Source: Chloroflexota bacterium
GTDB taxonomy: Bacteria > Chloroflexota > Limnocylindria > P2-11E > CF-107
NCBI GenBank assembly: GCA_005881435.1
Contig: VBHP01000096.1
Span: forward strand, 1 to 57,889
Reading direction: 5' to 3'
Length of the DNA: 57,889 nt
Both the position numbers and the translations under genes were made by a program. Below, piece after piece: positions 1-8,339 of this stretch (positions are counted from its first letter, which is position 1; the number at the start of each line of letters is the position of its first letter). Under the pieces are notes generated by a model. The model was not told where the DNA came from. It made no database searches and worked only from the letters and a program-made list of their open reading frames with translations.

Positions 1-48
1 GATCAACTGGAGCGGCTCGTGGGCCGCATGCGGGGCGCCGTACTCTAG
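1..48 (+). CDS. C-terminal end of an upstream gene (partial)
   Basis: Reading from base 1 gives 15 codons ending in TAG at 46-48 (DQLERLVGRMRGAVL). The peptide is helical and charged. It ends 9 bases before the ChrB-domain gene, so it may be the end of a co-transcribed chromate-resistance gene such as a separate ChrB N-terminal domain. That is inference from position only; the stretch is too short to identify. Confidence 0.35.
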   Translation, partial: DQLERLVGRMRGAVL

Positions 49-57
49 TCGCCGCAG

Positions 58-513
58 ATGGCGGCATGGGTCACGCGCGAGCATCCGCGAGTCGATCGGG
101 TCGCGTGCCCGTGGCTGATCGAGAAGTTCGTCGACCAGCAAGCCGAATTCCTCTACGTGCCGAGCGCCGAGGTCATGGCGGTCGCCGAGCGTCTGCGGGC
201 GACGCCGTACGACGTGCCCGGCGTCGCGCTCGGGCACCACGGCCCGGAGTGCAGCTTCGACGCATTCGTAACCCAGTTCCACCTGGACCAGCAAGATGAG
301 GCGCTGGCCTACATGGCCAAAGTCATCCGCGGCGCCGACACCGCCGACAAGAGCCTCACGCCGGAGTCGCCGGGCCTCGAAGCGTTGCTCGACGGCATTC
401 GCGAGCTGCACTACCCCGACGATCAGGCGCAGCGCAGAGCGTCCTATCCGGTACTGGATGCGCTGTACGCGTACTGCCGCGCCAAGACACGCGCGGCCGC
501 CACGACTAGCTAA
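58..513 (+). CDS. ChrB C-terminal-domain protein (chromate resistance family)
   Basis: This 151-aa protein matches the C-terminal domain of ChrB. It opens with WVTREHPRVDRVACPWLI and has the family blocks EFLYVP, PYDVPGVALGHHGPECSFDAF and VIRGADT. Family members accompany the ChrA chromate efflux pump or act as sensors or regulators of it; the exact activity is unsettled. Full-length ChrB is about twice as long, so this is a stand-alone C-terminal domain, possibly partnered by the gene whose last codons lie at 1-48. The ATG at 58 has no obvious Shine-Dalgarno sequence. The 3' end overlaps the convergent cdsA stop by 8 bases. Confidence 0.8.
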   Translation: MAAWVTREHPRVDRVACPWLIEKFVDQQAEFLYVPSAEVMAVAERLRATPYDVPGVALGHHGPECSFDAFVTQFHLDQQDEALAYMAKVIRGADTADKSLTPESPGLEALLDGIRELHYPDDQAQRRASYPVLDALYAYCRAKTRAAATTS

Positions 514-1426
514 AGCGCAGCGCGAGCTCGAAGAAGATTGCCAGGGCCGGCGCGATGAAGATCAGGCTGTCGAGCCGATCCAGCATGCCGCCATGCCCCG
601 GCAGCAGGCCACCTGAGTCCTTGGCCGCGGCCGCGCGCTTGATCGCGGATTCGACGAGGTCTCCAAGCGGACCGACGATGCCGACGATCAGTCCCACGCC
701 CACCCCGACCCACGTCGGAAAGTCCAGCAGCGACACGAGCGCGACCGCCACCAGAATGCTGGCGACGAGTCCGCCGAGCGTCCCCTCCACCGTCTTGCCC
801 GGGCTGACGTGCGGCAGCAGCTTGCGCCGGCCAAAGGCGGCGCCGACCCCGTAGGCGGCGACGTCGTTCGCCCAGGTCGGCAGGATCGCCAGGAACAGGC
901 CGGATCGCTGCAGGACGTAGCCCTCGATCGACGTCGGGTCGACGTGCGGACCGGCGGCGATGACCCCGAACGACGCGACATCGATGAGGTACCCGAGCAG
1001 CCAGCCACAGTAGATCGCGCCGAGGATGGTCAGGCCGCTGGAGAGCAACGCGTACGGGAGGTCGCGTCGCGCTAACGCCAGCGCGCCGCCGATGATGATC
1101 GAGAGCGCGATGACACTGCCGACGATGATGGAGAAGAACACACCGGCTCCGAACGTGAGATCGAGGCCGCGCAGACGCACCTGCGACCACACCTCGTGCA
1201 CGATCAGGAACGTCAGCACCAGCACGATGCCGCCCGGCAACGACGGCGCGTAGCGCTCGCGCGCGAAGAGCCGCCACAGCTCGTAGTACGCCAGCACCGC
1301 GCCGGCCACCAGTGCCAGCAAGAACAGCAGCTCACCGAAGTGGATGGCCACGAGGACGACCGCGCCGTAGACCATCGCCGTCGGCACGCGGCGCCGCAGC
1401 GAGGAGTCACGAGCGATCGCGGTCAC
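506..1426 (-). CDS. cdsA: Phosphatidate cytidylyltransferase (CDP-diglyceride synthase)
   Basis: CdsA makes CDP-diacylglycerol from phosphatidate and CTP at the membrane, feeding phospholipid synthesis. The 306-aa protein is a string of hydrophobic segments with the family end block: SPGKTVEGTLGGL, then IKRAAAAKDSGGLLPGHGG and MLDRLDS with the metal-binding Asp. I start at GTG 1426 rather than further upstream because a perfect AGGAGG (1435-1440, minus strand) sits 8 bases before it and the GTG overlaps the uppS stop (GTGA). It is the last gene of the rpsB operon; uppS and cdsA adjacency is common in bacteria. Confidence 0.95.
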   Translation of the reverse strand: MTAIARDSSLRRRVPTAMVYGAVVLVAIHFGELLFLLALVAGAVLAYYELWRLFARERYAPSLPGGIVLVLTFLIVHEVWSQVRLRGLDLTFGAGVFFSIIVGSVIALSIIIGGALALARRDLPYALLSSGLTILGAIYCGWLLGYLIDVASFGVIAAGPHVDPTSIEGYVLQRSGLFLAILPTWANDVAAYGVGAAFGRRKLLPHVSPGKTVEGTLGGLVASILVAVALVSLLDFPTWVGVGVGLIVGIVGPLGDLVESAIKRAAAAKDSGGLLPGHGGMLDRLDSLIFIAPALAIFFELALRFS

Positions 1427-2106
1427 CGGCCGAACCTCCTGTCGCGCGAGGCGTAATCGGCGAGAGCCCGGTCCAGATCGCCCTCGGCGAAGTCCGGCCA
1501 CAGCACCGTGGTCGCGTGCATCTCGGCATAGGCGACCTGCCACAGCAGGAAGTTGCTGACGCGTGTCTCACCGCCGGTGCGGATCAGCAGCTCCGGATCG
1601 GGAGTCCCCACGGTGTAGAGAGCGCTGGCGAACGCCTCCTCATCGATAGCCTCCGCATCGAGGCCGCGCCGAACGAGGGCGCGCGCGGCGTCGACGATCT
1701 CCTTCCGGCCGCCGTAGTTGAAGGCGATGGTCAGCGTATTCGCCGTGCCCGCGGCGGTCCGCTCCATCGCGCCCGCGATAGCCCGCTGCAGTCCCTCCGG
1801 CAGCTCCCACAAGCGCCCGATCACGCGCAAACGCACGCCATCGCGAACGAGGTCCGGCACTTCTGAGGTGACGACCTCTTCGAGCAGGCGCAACAGACCG
1901 CGGACCTCCTCGTCGGCGCGCTGCCAGTTCTCGCTGGAGAACGCGTAGGCCGTGACGTAATGGATCCCGCGTGTCCGAGCCGCCCGCAGCGTGCGCCGCA
2001 GCGCTTCGACACCGGCACGATGTCCGGCGATCGCCGGAAGGTGCCGCGCGCGGGCCCAGCGCCGGTTGCCGTCCATGATGATCGCGACGTGTTGCGGCGG
2101 CGCCAC
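1423..2106 (-). CDS. uppS: Isoprenyl (undecaprenyl) diphosphate synthase
   Basis: This cis-prenyltransferase makes the C55 lipid carrier for cell-wall precursors. The 227-aa protein shows all signature blocks: IIMDGNRRWAR near residue 9 with the catalytic Asp and diphosphate-binding Arg, AYAFSSENW near 54, and LLIRTGGETRVSNFLLWQ near 174. Length is normal to slightly short. GTG start, two bases after the frr stop; translationally coupled to cdsA through a GTGA overlap. Confidence 0.96.
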   Translation of the reverse strand: MAPPQHVAIIMDGNRRWARARHLPAIAGHRAGVEALRRTLRAARTRGIHYVTAYAFSSENWQRADEEVRGLLRLLEEVVTSEVPDLVRDGVRLRVIGRLWELPEGLQRAIAGAMERTAAGTANTLTIAFNYGGRKEIVDAARALVRRGLDAEAIDEEAFASALYTVGTPDPELLIRTGGETRVSNFLLWQVAYAEMHATTVLWPDFAEGDLDRALADYASRDRRFGR

Positions 2107-2108
2107 GG

Positions 2109-2669
2109 CTACCGCTCGAGGATCTCGCGCTCCTTCGCTTGACCGACCTCTTCCGCTTGCAGGATGTAGCGGTCATGGAGCTTCTGGAGCTCGGCGAGGA
2201 TCCGTTTCATCTCGTCGGCGGAGACGCCCGCATCCTTTTCTTTCTTGTGCAGCTCGTCCGCAGCGTGCCGGCGATGGGTGCGGATCTCGACGCGGGCGTC
2301 TTCGAGCTTCTTGTGCACGACCTTCACCAGGTCGCGCCGGCGCTCCTCGGACAGTGGCGGCATGGCGACGCGAATGAGCGCGCCGTCGTTCGAGGGCGTG
2401 ATGCCCAGATCGCTGGCGAGGATCGCCTTCTCCACGGCTTTGAGCAGGCTGCGGTCCCACGGTTGGATGACCAAGAGGCGCGGCTCGGGAGCGCTGATGG
2501 CGGCGAGCTGGATCAGCGGCGTGGCGACGCCGTAGGCCTCGACCGGCACCTGCTCCACGAGCGCTGGCGCGGCGCGGCCGGTGCGCACCGTGGCGAGCTC
2601 ACGGCGCAACGCCTCGATGGCCTTCTTCAGCCGTGCCTCGGTCTGTCCGATGACGTCGGTCAGCGCCAC
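2109..2669 (-). CDS. frr: Ribosome recycling factor
   Basis: RRF splits post-termination ribosomes together with EF-G. The 186-aa length is standard. The family blocks are clear: LATVRTGRAAPALVEQVPVEAYG, IQPWDRSLLKAVEKAI, LGITPSNDGALIRVAMPPL and EERRRDLVKVVHKKLEDARVEIR. It starts with GTG two bases after the pyrH stop, in the normal order tsf-pyrH-frr-uppS. Confidence 0.97.
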   Translation of the reverse strand: MALTDVIGQTEARLKKAIEALRRELATVRTGRAAPALVEQVPVEAYGVATPLIQLAAISAPEPRLLVIQPWDRSLLKAVEKAILASDLGITPSNDGALIRVAMPPLSEERRRDLVKVVHKKLEDARVEIRTHRRHAADELHKKEKDAGVSADEMKRILAELQKLHDRYILQAEEVGQAKEREILER

Positions 2670-2671
2670 GG

Positions 2672-3391
2672 CTAGCCGCTCGTCACGAGCGTGCCAACGC
2701 GCTCGCCCTGCACCGCGCGGACGAGGGCGTCCGGCTCGTTGAGGTCGAACACGATGGCCGGAATCCGTCGTTCGTTGGCGTGCGCCGCGGCCGTGGCGTC
2801 GATGATGCGGAGGTTGCGCGCCAGCACATCGCCGTACGTCAGCTCGTCGTACTTGCGCGCGTTCTTGTCCAGTTTCGGGTCAGCCGAGTAGACGCCATCG
2901 ACGCCGTGTTTCGCCATCAGGATGACGTCCGCGTCGATCTCGGCCGCGCGTAGGGCGGCAGCCGTGTCGGTGGTGAAGAACGGATTACCCGTGCCCGCGG
3001 CCATGATCACCACGCGACCCTTCTCGAGGTGACGGATGGCGCGACGGCGGATGTACGGCTCGGCGACCTGCTCCATCTGGATGGCGGTCTGCACCCGCGT
3101 GGGGACCTCTTGCGCCTCCAGGGCGGCCTGCAACGCCAGACCGTTGATCACGGTGGCCAGCATGCCCATGTAGTGCGCGGTCGTCTCTTCGATGCCATGG
3201 TCCGAGGTGTCGGCGCCGCGGATGAAGTTGCCGCCGCCAACGACGACAGCGACTTCGACGCCGCGGTCGTGCAGCTTCTTGATCTCCAGGGCCATGTAAC
3301 GCGTGTACGTCGGGGAGATGCCGAAGGCCTGGTCGCCCAGCATCGCTTCGCCGCTGAGCTTCAGAAGTACCCGGCGATATTTGGGCTCGAT
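2672..3391 (-). CDS. pyrH: UMP kinase, start codon apparently ATC
   Basis: PyrH phosphorylates UMP to UDP. The 239-aa frame from 3391 covers the whole family: YRRVLLKLSGEAMLGD (phosphate-binding), VVGGGNFIRG, RVQTAIQMEQVAEPYIRRRA, GTGNPFFTTDTAAALRA and GVYSADP. No in-frame ATG, GTG or TTG lies near the expected N-terminus. The first in-frame ATG (in GEAMLGD) would delete the phosphate-binding block, and upstream the frame runs inside tsf with no candidate in its last ~80 codons. The codon in the right place is ATC at 3391-3389, five bases past the tsf stop, giving (M)EPKYRR. GGAG lies only 2 bases before it and a GGGGG about 10 bases before. A base-call error is the main alternative. Confidence 0.9.
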   Translation of the reverse strand: MEPKYRRVLLKLSGEAMLGDQAFGISPTYTRYMALEIKKLHDRGVEVAVVVGGGNFIRGADTSDHGIEETTAHYMGMLATVINGLALQAALEAQEVPTRVQTAIQMEQVAEPYIRRRAIRHLEKGRVVIMAAGTGNPFFTTDTAAALRAAEIDADVILMAKHGVDGVYSADPKLDKNARKYDELTYGDVLARNLRIIDATAAAHANERRIPAIVFDLNEPDALVRAVQGERVGTLVTSG

Positions 3392-3396
3392 GGCTC

Positions 3397-3858
3397 CTAG
3401 CCCCCGATCTTGAAGAACGCGATGCGCCCGATCTGCACGTTCTCGCCGGTCTTGGCGGCGAGCTCGGTGACGAGCTCTCGGATCGTCTTCGATTGGTCGC
3501 GGATGTAGGCCTGCTCGAGGAGCTCGTCGACGTCCTGCGTGCCCATTCCGGCGACCTGCATCGCGATCTCGCGGGCGAGCTTGCGGAATTCGTCGTTGCG
3601 GGCTACGAAATCGGTCTCGCTGTTGAGCTCGACCAGAGCGCCCTGCTTGCCCGCGTGCACGTAAGCCTCGACGACGCCTTGGGTCGCGGCGCGACCGGAC
3701 TTCTCTTTGGCCTTGTCCAGGCCCTGCTCGCGCAGGATCGCCTTTGCCTTTTCCAGGTCGTTCTTGGCCTCTTCCAGGGCGCGCTTGCAATCCATGACGC
3801 CGGCGCCGGTCTGCTCGCGCAGGCGCTGCACGTCCTTGGGATTTATCTTCACGATCAC
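3397..3858 (-). CDS. tsf: Elongation factor Ts, short form
   Basis: EF-Ts recycles EF-Tu by nucleotide exchange. The N-terminal UBA-like domain ([20 protein letters not shown]) and the EF-Tu-contacting block TDFVARND are intact, and the end [13 protein letters not shown]...AKTGENV is typical. At 153 aa it lacks the segment that normally lies between the IAMQV helix and the LLEQ-YIRD block. Only GMGTQDVDE bridges the two. Short EF-Ts proteins are known in Chloroflexota and Thermus-like bacteria. GTG start overlaps the rpsB stop (GTGA). Confidence 0.95.
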   Translation of the reverse strand: MIVKINPKDVQRLREQTGAGVMDCKRALEEAKNDLEKAKAILREQGLDKAKEKSGRAATQGVVEAYVHAGKQGALVELNSETDFVARNDEFRKLAREIAMQVAGMGTQDVDELLEQAYIRDQSKTIRELVTELAAKTGENVQIGRIAFFKIGG

Positions 3859-4952
3859 TCTTCAGCCTTCTTCGTTGCGGTGGTCCGCCGCGTCGTCGTG
3901 CGACGTGGCGTCTTCGCCGCCGGCTTCTCCGCCTCAGGCGCGGCGACGGGCGGCGTCTCGGGCAGCACGGCGGTCGCCGCGGGGATCGCGGCGCCAGCGA
4001 CACCGGCCGCGACGGGCTCGCCGGCCGCGACGGGCTCGCGGGCCGCGACGGGCTCGCCGGCTGGTGCTTCAGTCGGCTCGGCCGGGGCGGCCACGGATTC
4101 CTCACCGGCGGCGACGGCCGCTGCGATCTCCAGCTGCTCCTGGATCTGTGCTTCCTCTTCCTCGTCCGGCTCGTAGACACGCGGCGTGCGCCGGGCGCGT
4201 GGCAGACCGAGCGAGGCCGTCGTCGGCGCCTCCGTGACTTCGGTCGCGTCTTCCTTCTTGGTGGCCTCGTATTCGGCGCGACCCTCGAGGATCGCATCGG
4301 CCATCTTCGCGCAGATCAGTTTCACCGCGCGGATGGCGTCGTCGTTCGCCGGGATGATGTGGTCGATGAGATCGGGATCGCAGTTCGTGTCGACCATCGC
4401 GACGATCGGGATCTCTAAACGGCGTGCCTCCGCCACAGCGATGTGCTCGCGATGCGGATCGACGACGAAGAGCACGCCCGGAAGCTTTCGCAGATCCTTT
4501 ACGCCCTGGAAGACGCGGTCGAGGTGGGTCAACTCATCCTCGAGCCCTTGCGCTTCCTTCTTTGGCAATCCGGCGAACTCGCCGCGCTCCTTCTTCTCCA
4601 CGAGATCGTTGTAGCGCGCGATCCGCCGCTGGATGGTGATGAAGTTCGTCAGGAAGCCGCCCAACCAGCGCTGATTGACGTAGTGCATGTTGGCGCGCTT
4701 GGCCTCTTCGGCGATCGACTCCTGCGCCTGCTTTTTGGTGCCGACGAACAGGACCTGCTCGCCGCGGCCTGCGGTGGCGCGCACGAAACCGTACGCGTCC
4801 TCGAGGCGCGACAGCGTCTGCTGCAGATCGATGATGTGGATGCCGTTGCGCTCCATGAAGATGAAGCGCTTCATCTTCGGGTTCCGGCGGCGGGCCTGAT
4901 GGCCGAAATGGACGCCGCTCTCGAGGAGCTGTTTCATAGTTACGACGGGCAC
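3855..4952 (-). CDS. rpsB: 30S ribosomal protein S2 with long low-complexity tail
   Basis: S2 belongs to the small-subunit head. Residues 1 to about 230 are ordinary S2 ([70 protein letters not shown]). The protein then continues for about 130 residues. The tail has an acidic patch ([13 protein letters not shown]), an Ala/Pro/Glu/Val part with tandem six-residue repeats, and a basic end ([16 protein letters not shown]). Bacterial S2 is usually near 230-300 aa, so the tail is unusual. The GTG at 4952 gives MPVVTMKQ, as in Firmicutes and actinobacteria; a GGGGAGG lies about 12 bases upstream. Confidence 0.97.
   Translation of the reverse strand: MPVVTMKQLLESGVHFGHQARRRNPKMKRFIFMERNGIHIIDLQQTLSRLEDAYGFVRATAGRGEQVLFVGTKKQAQESIAEEAKRANMHYVNQRWLGGFLTNFITIQRRIARYNDLVEKKERGEFAGLPKKEAQGLEDELTHLDRVFQGVKDLRKLPGVLFVVDPHREHIAVAEARRLEIPIVAMVDTNCDPDLIDHIIPANDDAIRAVKLICAKMADAILEGRAEYEATKKEDATEVTEAPTTASLGLPRARRTPRVYEPDEEEEAQIQEQLEIAAAVAAGEESVAAPAEPTEAPAGEPVAAREPVAAGEPVAAGVAGAAIPAATAVLPETPPVAAPEAEKPAAKTPRRTTTRRTTATKKAEE
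4003..4056 (-). repeat. Three tandem 18-bp repeats in the rpsB tail
   Basis: On the + strand the unit ccggccgcgacgggctcg occurs at 4003-4020 and 4021-4038, and with one change at 4039-4056. It encodes the repeated six-residue (P/R)EPVAA(G)-type units of the S2 tail. Slipped-strand expansion of a disordered segment is the likely origin. Confidence 0.9.
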
Positions 4953-5117
4953 GTAGGTTCTGGACCTCCCCTTTTTCTTGCCTCCGCTCCCGTCATTCCG
5001 GACGAGGGGCCGGCGATCCGTCCAAATCGGGCCCTTCTCGGTGCGCTAGGACACCGAGGGGGTCGACCCGGAAGGCGCGCGCAGTCAGGGCTTCGTATCC
5101 GGTCTGGGAACGTGCGT

Positions 5118-5150
5118 AGTTGAACACAAGTATACGCACGCCGGTATACG
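5118..5150. promoter_or_regulatory. Divergent promoter region with paired GTATAC palindromes
   Basis: The 250-bp gap between rpsB and the small + strand gene contains two copies of gtatacg, at 5130-5136 and 5144-5150. On the + strand TTGAAC (5120-5125) stands 19 bases before TATACG (5145-5150). On the minus strand TATACT (5134-5129) is a candidate -10 for rpsB, which would give a leader of roughly 170 bases. The symmetry suggests overlapping divergent promoters or a shared regulator site. I see no other structure in the gap except the sigma-54-like site. Confidence 0.35.
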
Positions 5151-5174
5151 AAAGAAAGTGCGGGGATATGGAAC

Positions 5175-5189
5175 TGGCACGACCCCTGC
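5175..5189 (+). promoter_or_regulatory. Sigma-54-like -24/-12 element
   Basis: TGGCACGACCCCTGC matches the sigma-54 consensus TGGCACG-N4-TTGC at 10 of 11 defined bases, with the required GG-N10-GC spacing (GG 5176-5177, GC 5188-5189). Transcription would start near 5200, just before the small gene. Sigma-54 is rare in this kind of bacterium, so a chance match is possible. Confidence 0.3.
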
Positions 5190-5221
5190 CGTGTTGTATG
5201 GATATGCCTAGATACGACCAG

Positions 5222-5584
5222 ATGAAGGTTCCCTCCGGACCCACGCGGAAGTGGGAGATCGTCATGGACGATGCGCGCGAGCGGGAGGCCGCCACCCTGA
5301 CGGCCGCCGACGTGAAGAACGAGCACCGGGTGCTCCGCGACATCGCCGAGGACGAGCTCCGCGAACTTCCGCTCGTTCCGGTCGGCGCCTTCTTGGAGCG
5401 GGGTGAGTGGTACCTCGACCTGCACAATCCGGCCCGCGGCGAGTTCCCTGGGAACAGCCGCGAGCACGTACGACCGGGGCAGCGCGTCATCGCGCGCAGC
5501 TCTGCGTCCCGTGATCTCTGGCGACGCCTCGTCGACGCATGTGACGACGTGCTCGGCAGGCGCCGGAGCTCGCCGGCAGCCTAG
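5222..5584 (+). CDS. Hypothetical small protein
   Basis: I do not recognise this protein. From ATG 5222 it has 120 residues: MKVPSGPTRKWEIVMDD, a charged helix rich in Glu/Arg/Leu (residues about 18-48), a middle block WYLDLHNPARGEFPG, and a basic C-terminal helix. It has no signal peptide or membrane segment, so it is probably cytoplasmic. Upstream in-frame ATGs at 5168, 5198 and 5204 are possible starts; none has a good ribosome site. The open frame, coding-type amino-acid use, its own promoter-like region and a strong terminator right after it support a real gene. It is divergent from rpsB. Confidence 0.7.
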   Translation: MKVPSGPTRKWEIVMDDAREREAATLTAADVKNEHRVLRDIAEDELRELPLVPVGAFLERGEWYLDLHNPARGEFPGNSREHVRPGQRVIARSSASRDLWRRLVDACDDVLGRRRSSPAA

Positions 5585-5606
5585 TCGACCTCAACCTGCG
5601 ATTACG

Positions 5607-5644
5607 TCGATCGCCGGCTCCGATGGGCCGGCGATCGATTTTTT
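5607..5644 (+). terminator. Rho-independent terminator of the small + strand gene
   Basis: A perfect 12-bp stem (tcgatcgccggc 5607-5618 with gccggcgatcga 5627-5638), an 8-base loop and a run of six T (5639-5644) follow the stop at 5582-5584. The convergent helicase gene ends two bases further on. Confidence 0.95.
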
Positions 5645-5645
5645 G

Positions 5646-8321
5646 CTATCCGGCCTCGCACCATGCCGCCACCGTCGCGCCCACGGCTTCGCGATCGGGA
5701 TGGGCGACGGCGCAGTCGGGCAACGAGCTCAAGAACGTCTCGCCGTACGTCCGCGACGACAGGCGGCGATCCAGCAGCACGACCGCGCCACGATCCTCTC
5801 GGGTCCGGATCAGCCGGCCGAAGCCCTGTCGCAGCCGCAGCGCCGCGACCGGGACGTGGTACTCGCGGAACGGATCCTCGTAGCGCTCGGAGCGTCCGGC
5901 CACCACCGGATCGTCGGGGACCGGGAACGGCAGCTTGGCCACGATGACGCAGCGCAGGACGTCCCCGGCCAGGTCGATGCCTTCCCAGAACGTCGACGTG
6001 CCGAGCAGCACCGCGCGTCCGGCGACGAACTGCTCCAGCAATTGCCGGCGCGAGCCGCCGCTGCTCTGCGCGAGCAACGCCAGACGCTGCGCTTCGGCCC
6101 ATTCGCCGAGACGCGAGTGCACCGCGCGCAGCATCGAGTGCGACGTGAACAGAACCAGCGTCCTGCCGTCGAGGCGCGTCGCTACGTCGGCGACGACCGC
6201 CGCGGTCTGATCGACGAACGTGGCGTCGTATGGATCAACGAGACCAGTCGGGAGCACGAGTAGTGCCTGTCGCCGATAGTCGAATCCGGAGCCGACGCGA
6301 AGCGTCGCGGCGCGATCACCGAGCCCGAAGCGGTCGAGCACGAAGCCGAATGAGCCCGCGACCGCGAGCGTGGCCGAGGTGAAGATCGCGGCGTGCCGTT
6401 CGCGGGCCAGGGCGCGGTCGATGTACGCGCCGGCGTGCGCCGGCGCCGACTGCAACGCCACCGCGCCGGTCTGATCCAGCGACAGCCAGCAGATCTCGCC
6501 GCGTGGCGGCAGATGCACGACGCGGTTCACGGCGGCATCGAGGCCCCGCAACTCCGCGAGCGCGGATTCCAGCTCTGCTCCTGCGTCGGCCAGGGACGGC
6601 TCGTGGGACACACCCAGGATCGATATCCCCTCGCGCTGGACCGCGGCCAGCCCCTCCCGAAGCCGCTCCGCGGCGACCTCCGCGGCGAGCCATTCATCCG
6701 ACCCGCGCAGCGCCGGCGTGATCCGGCGTTGATCTTCATAGCCGCGCTCTGAGGGATCGCGCATCAAACGCCCCAGCGCCAGGAACGTCTCCTCGATCGA
6801 CAGCAACGTCGTCTGCGCCGCGTCGCGTAGCGGCGATACGTCGACGTCCACAGCGGCAGCGGCCGAGGCCGACTGGGACGACCGCTGCACCGCCCGCCGG
6901 ATCTCTGCCGCGGTCACCCGCACCCCGAACACATGCGAGGCGACCTCGTCCAGATGATGCGCCTCGTCCGCCACGACGATGTCCACGTCCGGCAACAACC
7001 GGTTGCGGCTGCGCGCGTCGGAGAGGACCAGCGCGTGGTTAGCGACGACGAGCGGTGCGCGCGCCGCGGCGTCGCGAGCGCGGTCCAGATAACAACCGCC
7101 GCGGACCATCGCGCAGCGCCGCGCTGTGCAGGTCTCATCTTCGGCGCAGACACGGGCCCACGCCAGCTGCTCGCCGCTCCCGAGCAGGTTCAGCTCGGCC
7201 CGGTCGCCGGTCGTGGTGTGCTCGCGCCAGACCAGCGTCTTCATCGCGAAGCGCGCCTCGTCGGCGTCCTCGGCGGAGAGGCGGAAGAGGTGCCAGCGCC
7301 GGGGACAGAGGTAGTTGGAACGACCCTTCAGCACCGCGACCTCGAGGTCGAGCCCGAGCGCGCCCGCGAGCCGCGGTAGGTCCGCCCCCGCGAGCTGATC
7401 CTGCAGCGTGGTCGTGTGCGTCGACACCAGCACTCGCTTCCCGCGTGCGACGGCGCGCAGCGCCGGGATGAGGTACGCCAGCGACTTCCCGGTCCCGGTG
7501 CCGGCTTCGACGACCAGCGCACCGCCGTCACGCATGACGCCGTCGACCGCCTCGGCCATCTCGATCTGCTCGGCGCGCTCCTCGTATGAAGCGAATGCGG
7601 CGTCAAGGGCGCCGCCCGTCGCGAACAATCCGCGGATGGACTCGCGGGTCAGGGCCTGCGCCGCGCCGGGAGCCGCCGCCGCGGGAGCGCCATCGACCGG
7701 AGCCTCGTTCACGGCGGGGGCGGTGAAGGCCATGCGCGCCCGGAACACCAGGGCTTCGCGGAGGAACCACGCCACGGCCTCTCCGAGCGGCTCAGCCAGC
7801 TGCGACAGGCCTTCAAGCGTGCTCGGGGAAAGCGACGAGGCTTCGCGGAACAGCCGCGACAACAGGAGCGCCGCGGCCTCGGCGTCGTCGAGCGCGCGAT
7901 GGGCTCGTGTCGGCGAGCGGAGCTCCTCGGCGAGACGCTGCAGCGCATACGACGGCGCGCCCGGAAGCAGGATCGACGCGAGCTCGGCGGTGTCCAGGCG
8001 CACCGCACTCGGCGGCAGACCCTGCGCTTCGAGGAAACCGAGATCGAAGGCGACGTTGTGTCCGACCACCCAGGCATCGCCGACAAATGCGGCCAGCTGC
8101 GAAACGACGGTCTCGGGAGGCGGCGCCTCGGCGAGCTCGGCCAGCGTGATCCCGGTGAGGCGCTGTATCACCGCCGGGATCTCGCGATCGCAGGCGACGA
8201 GCGATACGAACCGCTCGCGGATCCCGGCGGCGAGATCGAACCGAACCGCACCGACCTCGAGGAGGCGGTCGGCCAGCGGATCGAAGCCGGTGGTCTCGAT
8301 GTCGAGCGCTACGAGGTCGAT
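5646..8321 (-). CDS. dinG: DnaQ-type exonuclease / DinG-family helicase, start apparently ATC
   Basis: An N-terminal DEDDh 3'-5' exonuclease domain (ALDIETTGFDP, VVGHNVAFDLGFLE, HRALDDAEA) is fused to an XPD/DinG-type superfamily 2 helicase. The helicase part has Walker A (VEAGTGTGKSLAYLIPAL), four spaced cysteines of an Fe-S cluster (NYLCPRRW, then CAEDETCTARRC and GGCY), DEAH (VVADEAHHLDE) and end motifs GRLIRTREDRGAVVLLDRR. Known relatives unwind damaged or structured DNA. The nearest canonical start (GTG 8171) would cut off exonuclease motif I. The frame is open up to a hairpin at 8340, and the only position giving a family-like N-terminus (MDLVALDIETTG) is ATC at 8321-8319. With that start it is 891 aa. 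It lies downstream of gdhA. Confidence 0.92.
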   Translation of the reverse strand: MDLVALDIETTGFDPLADRLLEVGAVRFDLAAGIRERFVSLVACDREIPAVIQRLTGITLAELAEAPPPETVVSQLAAFVGDAWVVGHNVAFDLGFLEAQGLPPSAVRLDTAELASILLPGAPSYALQRLAEELRSPTRAHRALDDAEAAALLLSRLFREASSLSPSTLEGLSQLAEPLGEAVAWFLREALVFRARMAFTAPAVNEAPVDGAPAAAAPGAAQALTRESIRGLFATGGALDAAFASYEERAEQIEMAEAVDGVMRDGGALVVEAGTGTGKSLAYLIPALRAVARGKRVLVSTHTTTLQDQLAGADLPRLAGALGLDLEVAVLKGRSNYLCPRRWHLFRLSAEDADEARFAMKTLVWREHTTTGDRAELNLLGSGEQLAWARVCAEDETCTARRCAMVRGGCYLDRARDAAARAPLVVANHALVLSDARSRNRLLPDVDIVVADEAHHLDEVASHVFGVRVTAAEIRRAVQRSSQSASAAAAVDVDVSPLRDAAQTTLLSIEETFLALGRLMRDPSERGYEDQRRITPALRGSDEWLAAEVAAERLREGLAAVQREGISILGVSHEPSLADAGAELESALAELRGLDAAVNRVVHLPPRGEICWLSLDQTGAVALQSAPAHAGAYIDRALARERHAAIFTSATLAVAGSFGFVLDRFGLGDRAATLRVGSGFDYRRQALLVLPTGLVDPYDATFVDQTAAVVADVATRLDGRTLVLFTSHSMLRAVHSRLGEWAEAQRLALLAQSSGGSRRQLLEQFVAGRAVLLGTSTFWEGIDLAGDVLRCVIVAKLPFPVPDDPVVAGRSERYEDPFREYHVPVAALRLRQGFGRLIRTREDRGAVVLLDRRLSSRTYGETFLSSLPDCAVAHPDREAVGATVAAWCEAG

Positions 8322-8339
8322 GTGGACTGCGCTTTCTAG

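Noticed and set aside
2672-4297. 541-codon frame extending pyrH upstream
   Set aside because: The extension is tsf and rpsB in another frame, Arg-rich and without similarity to any domain.
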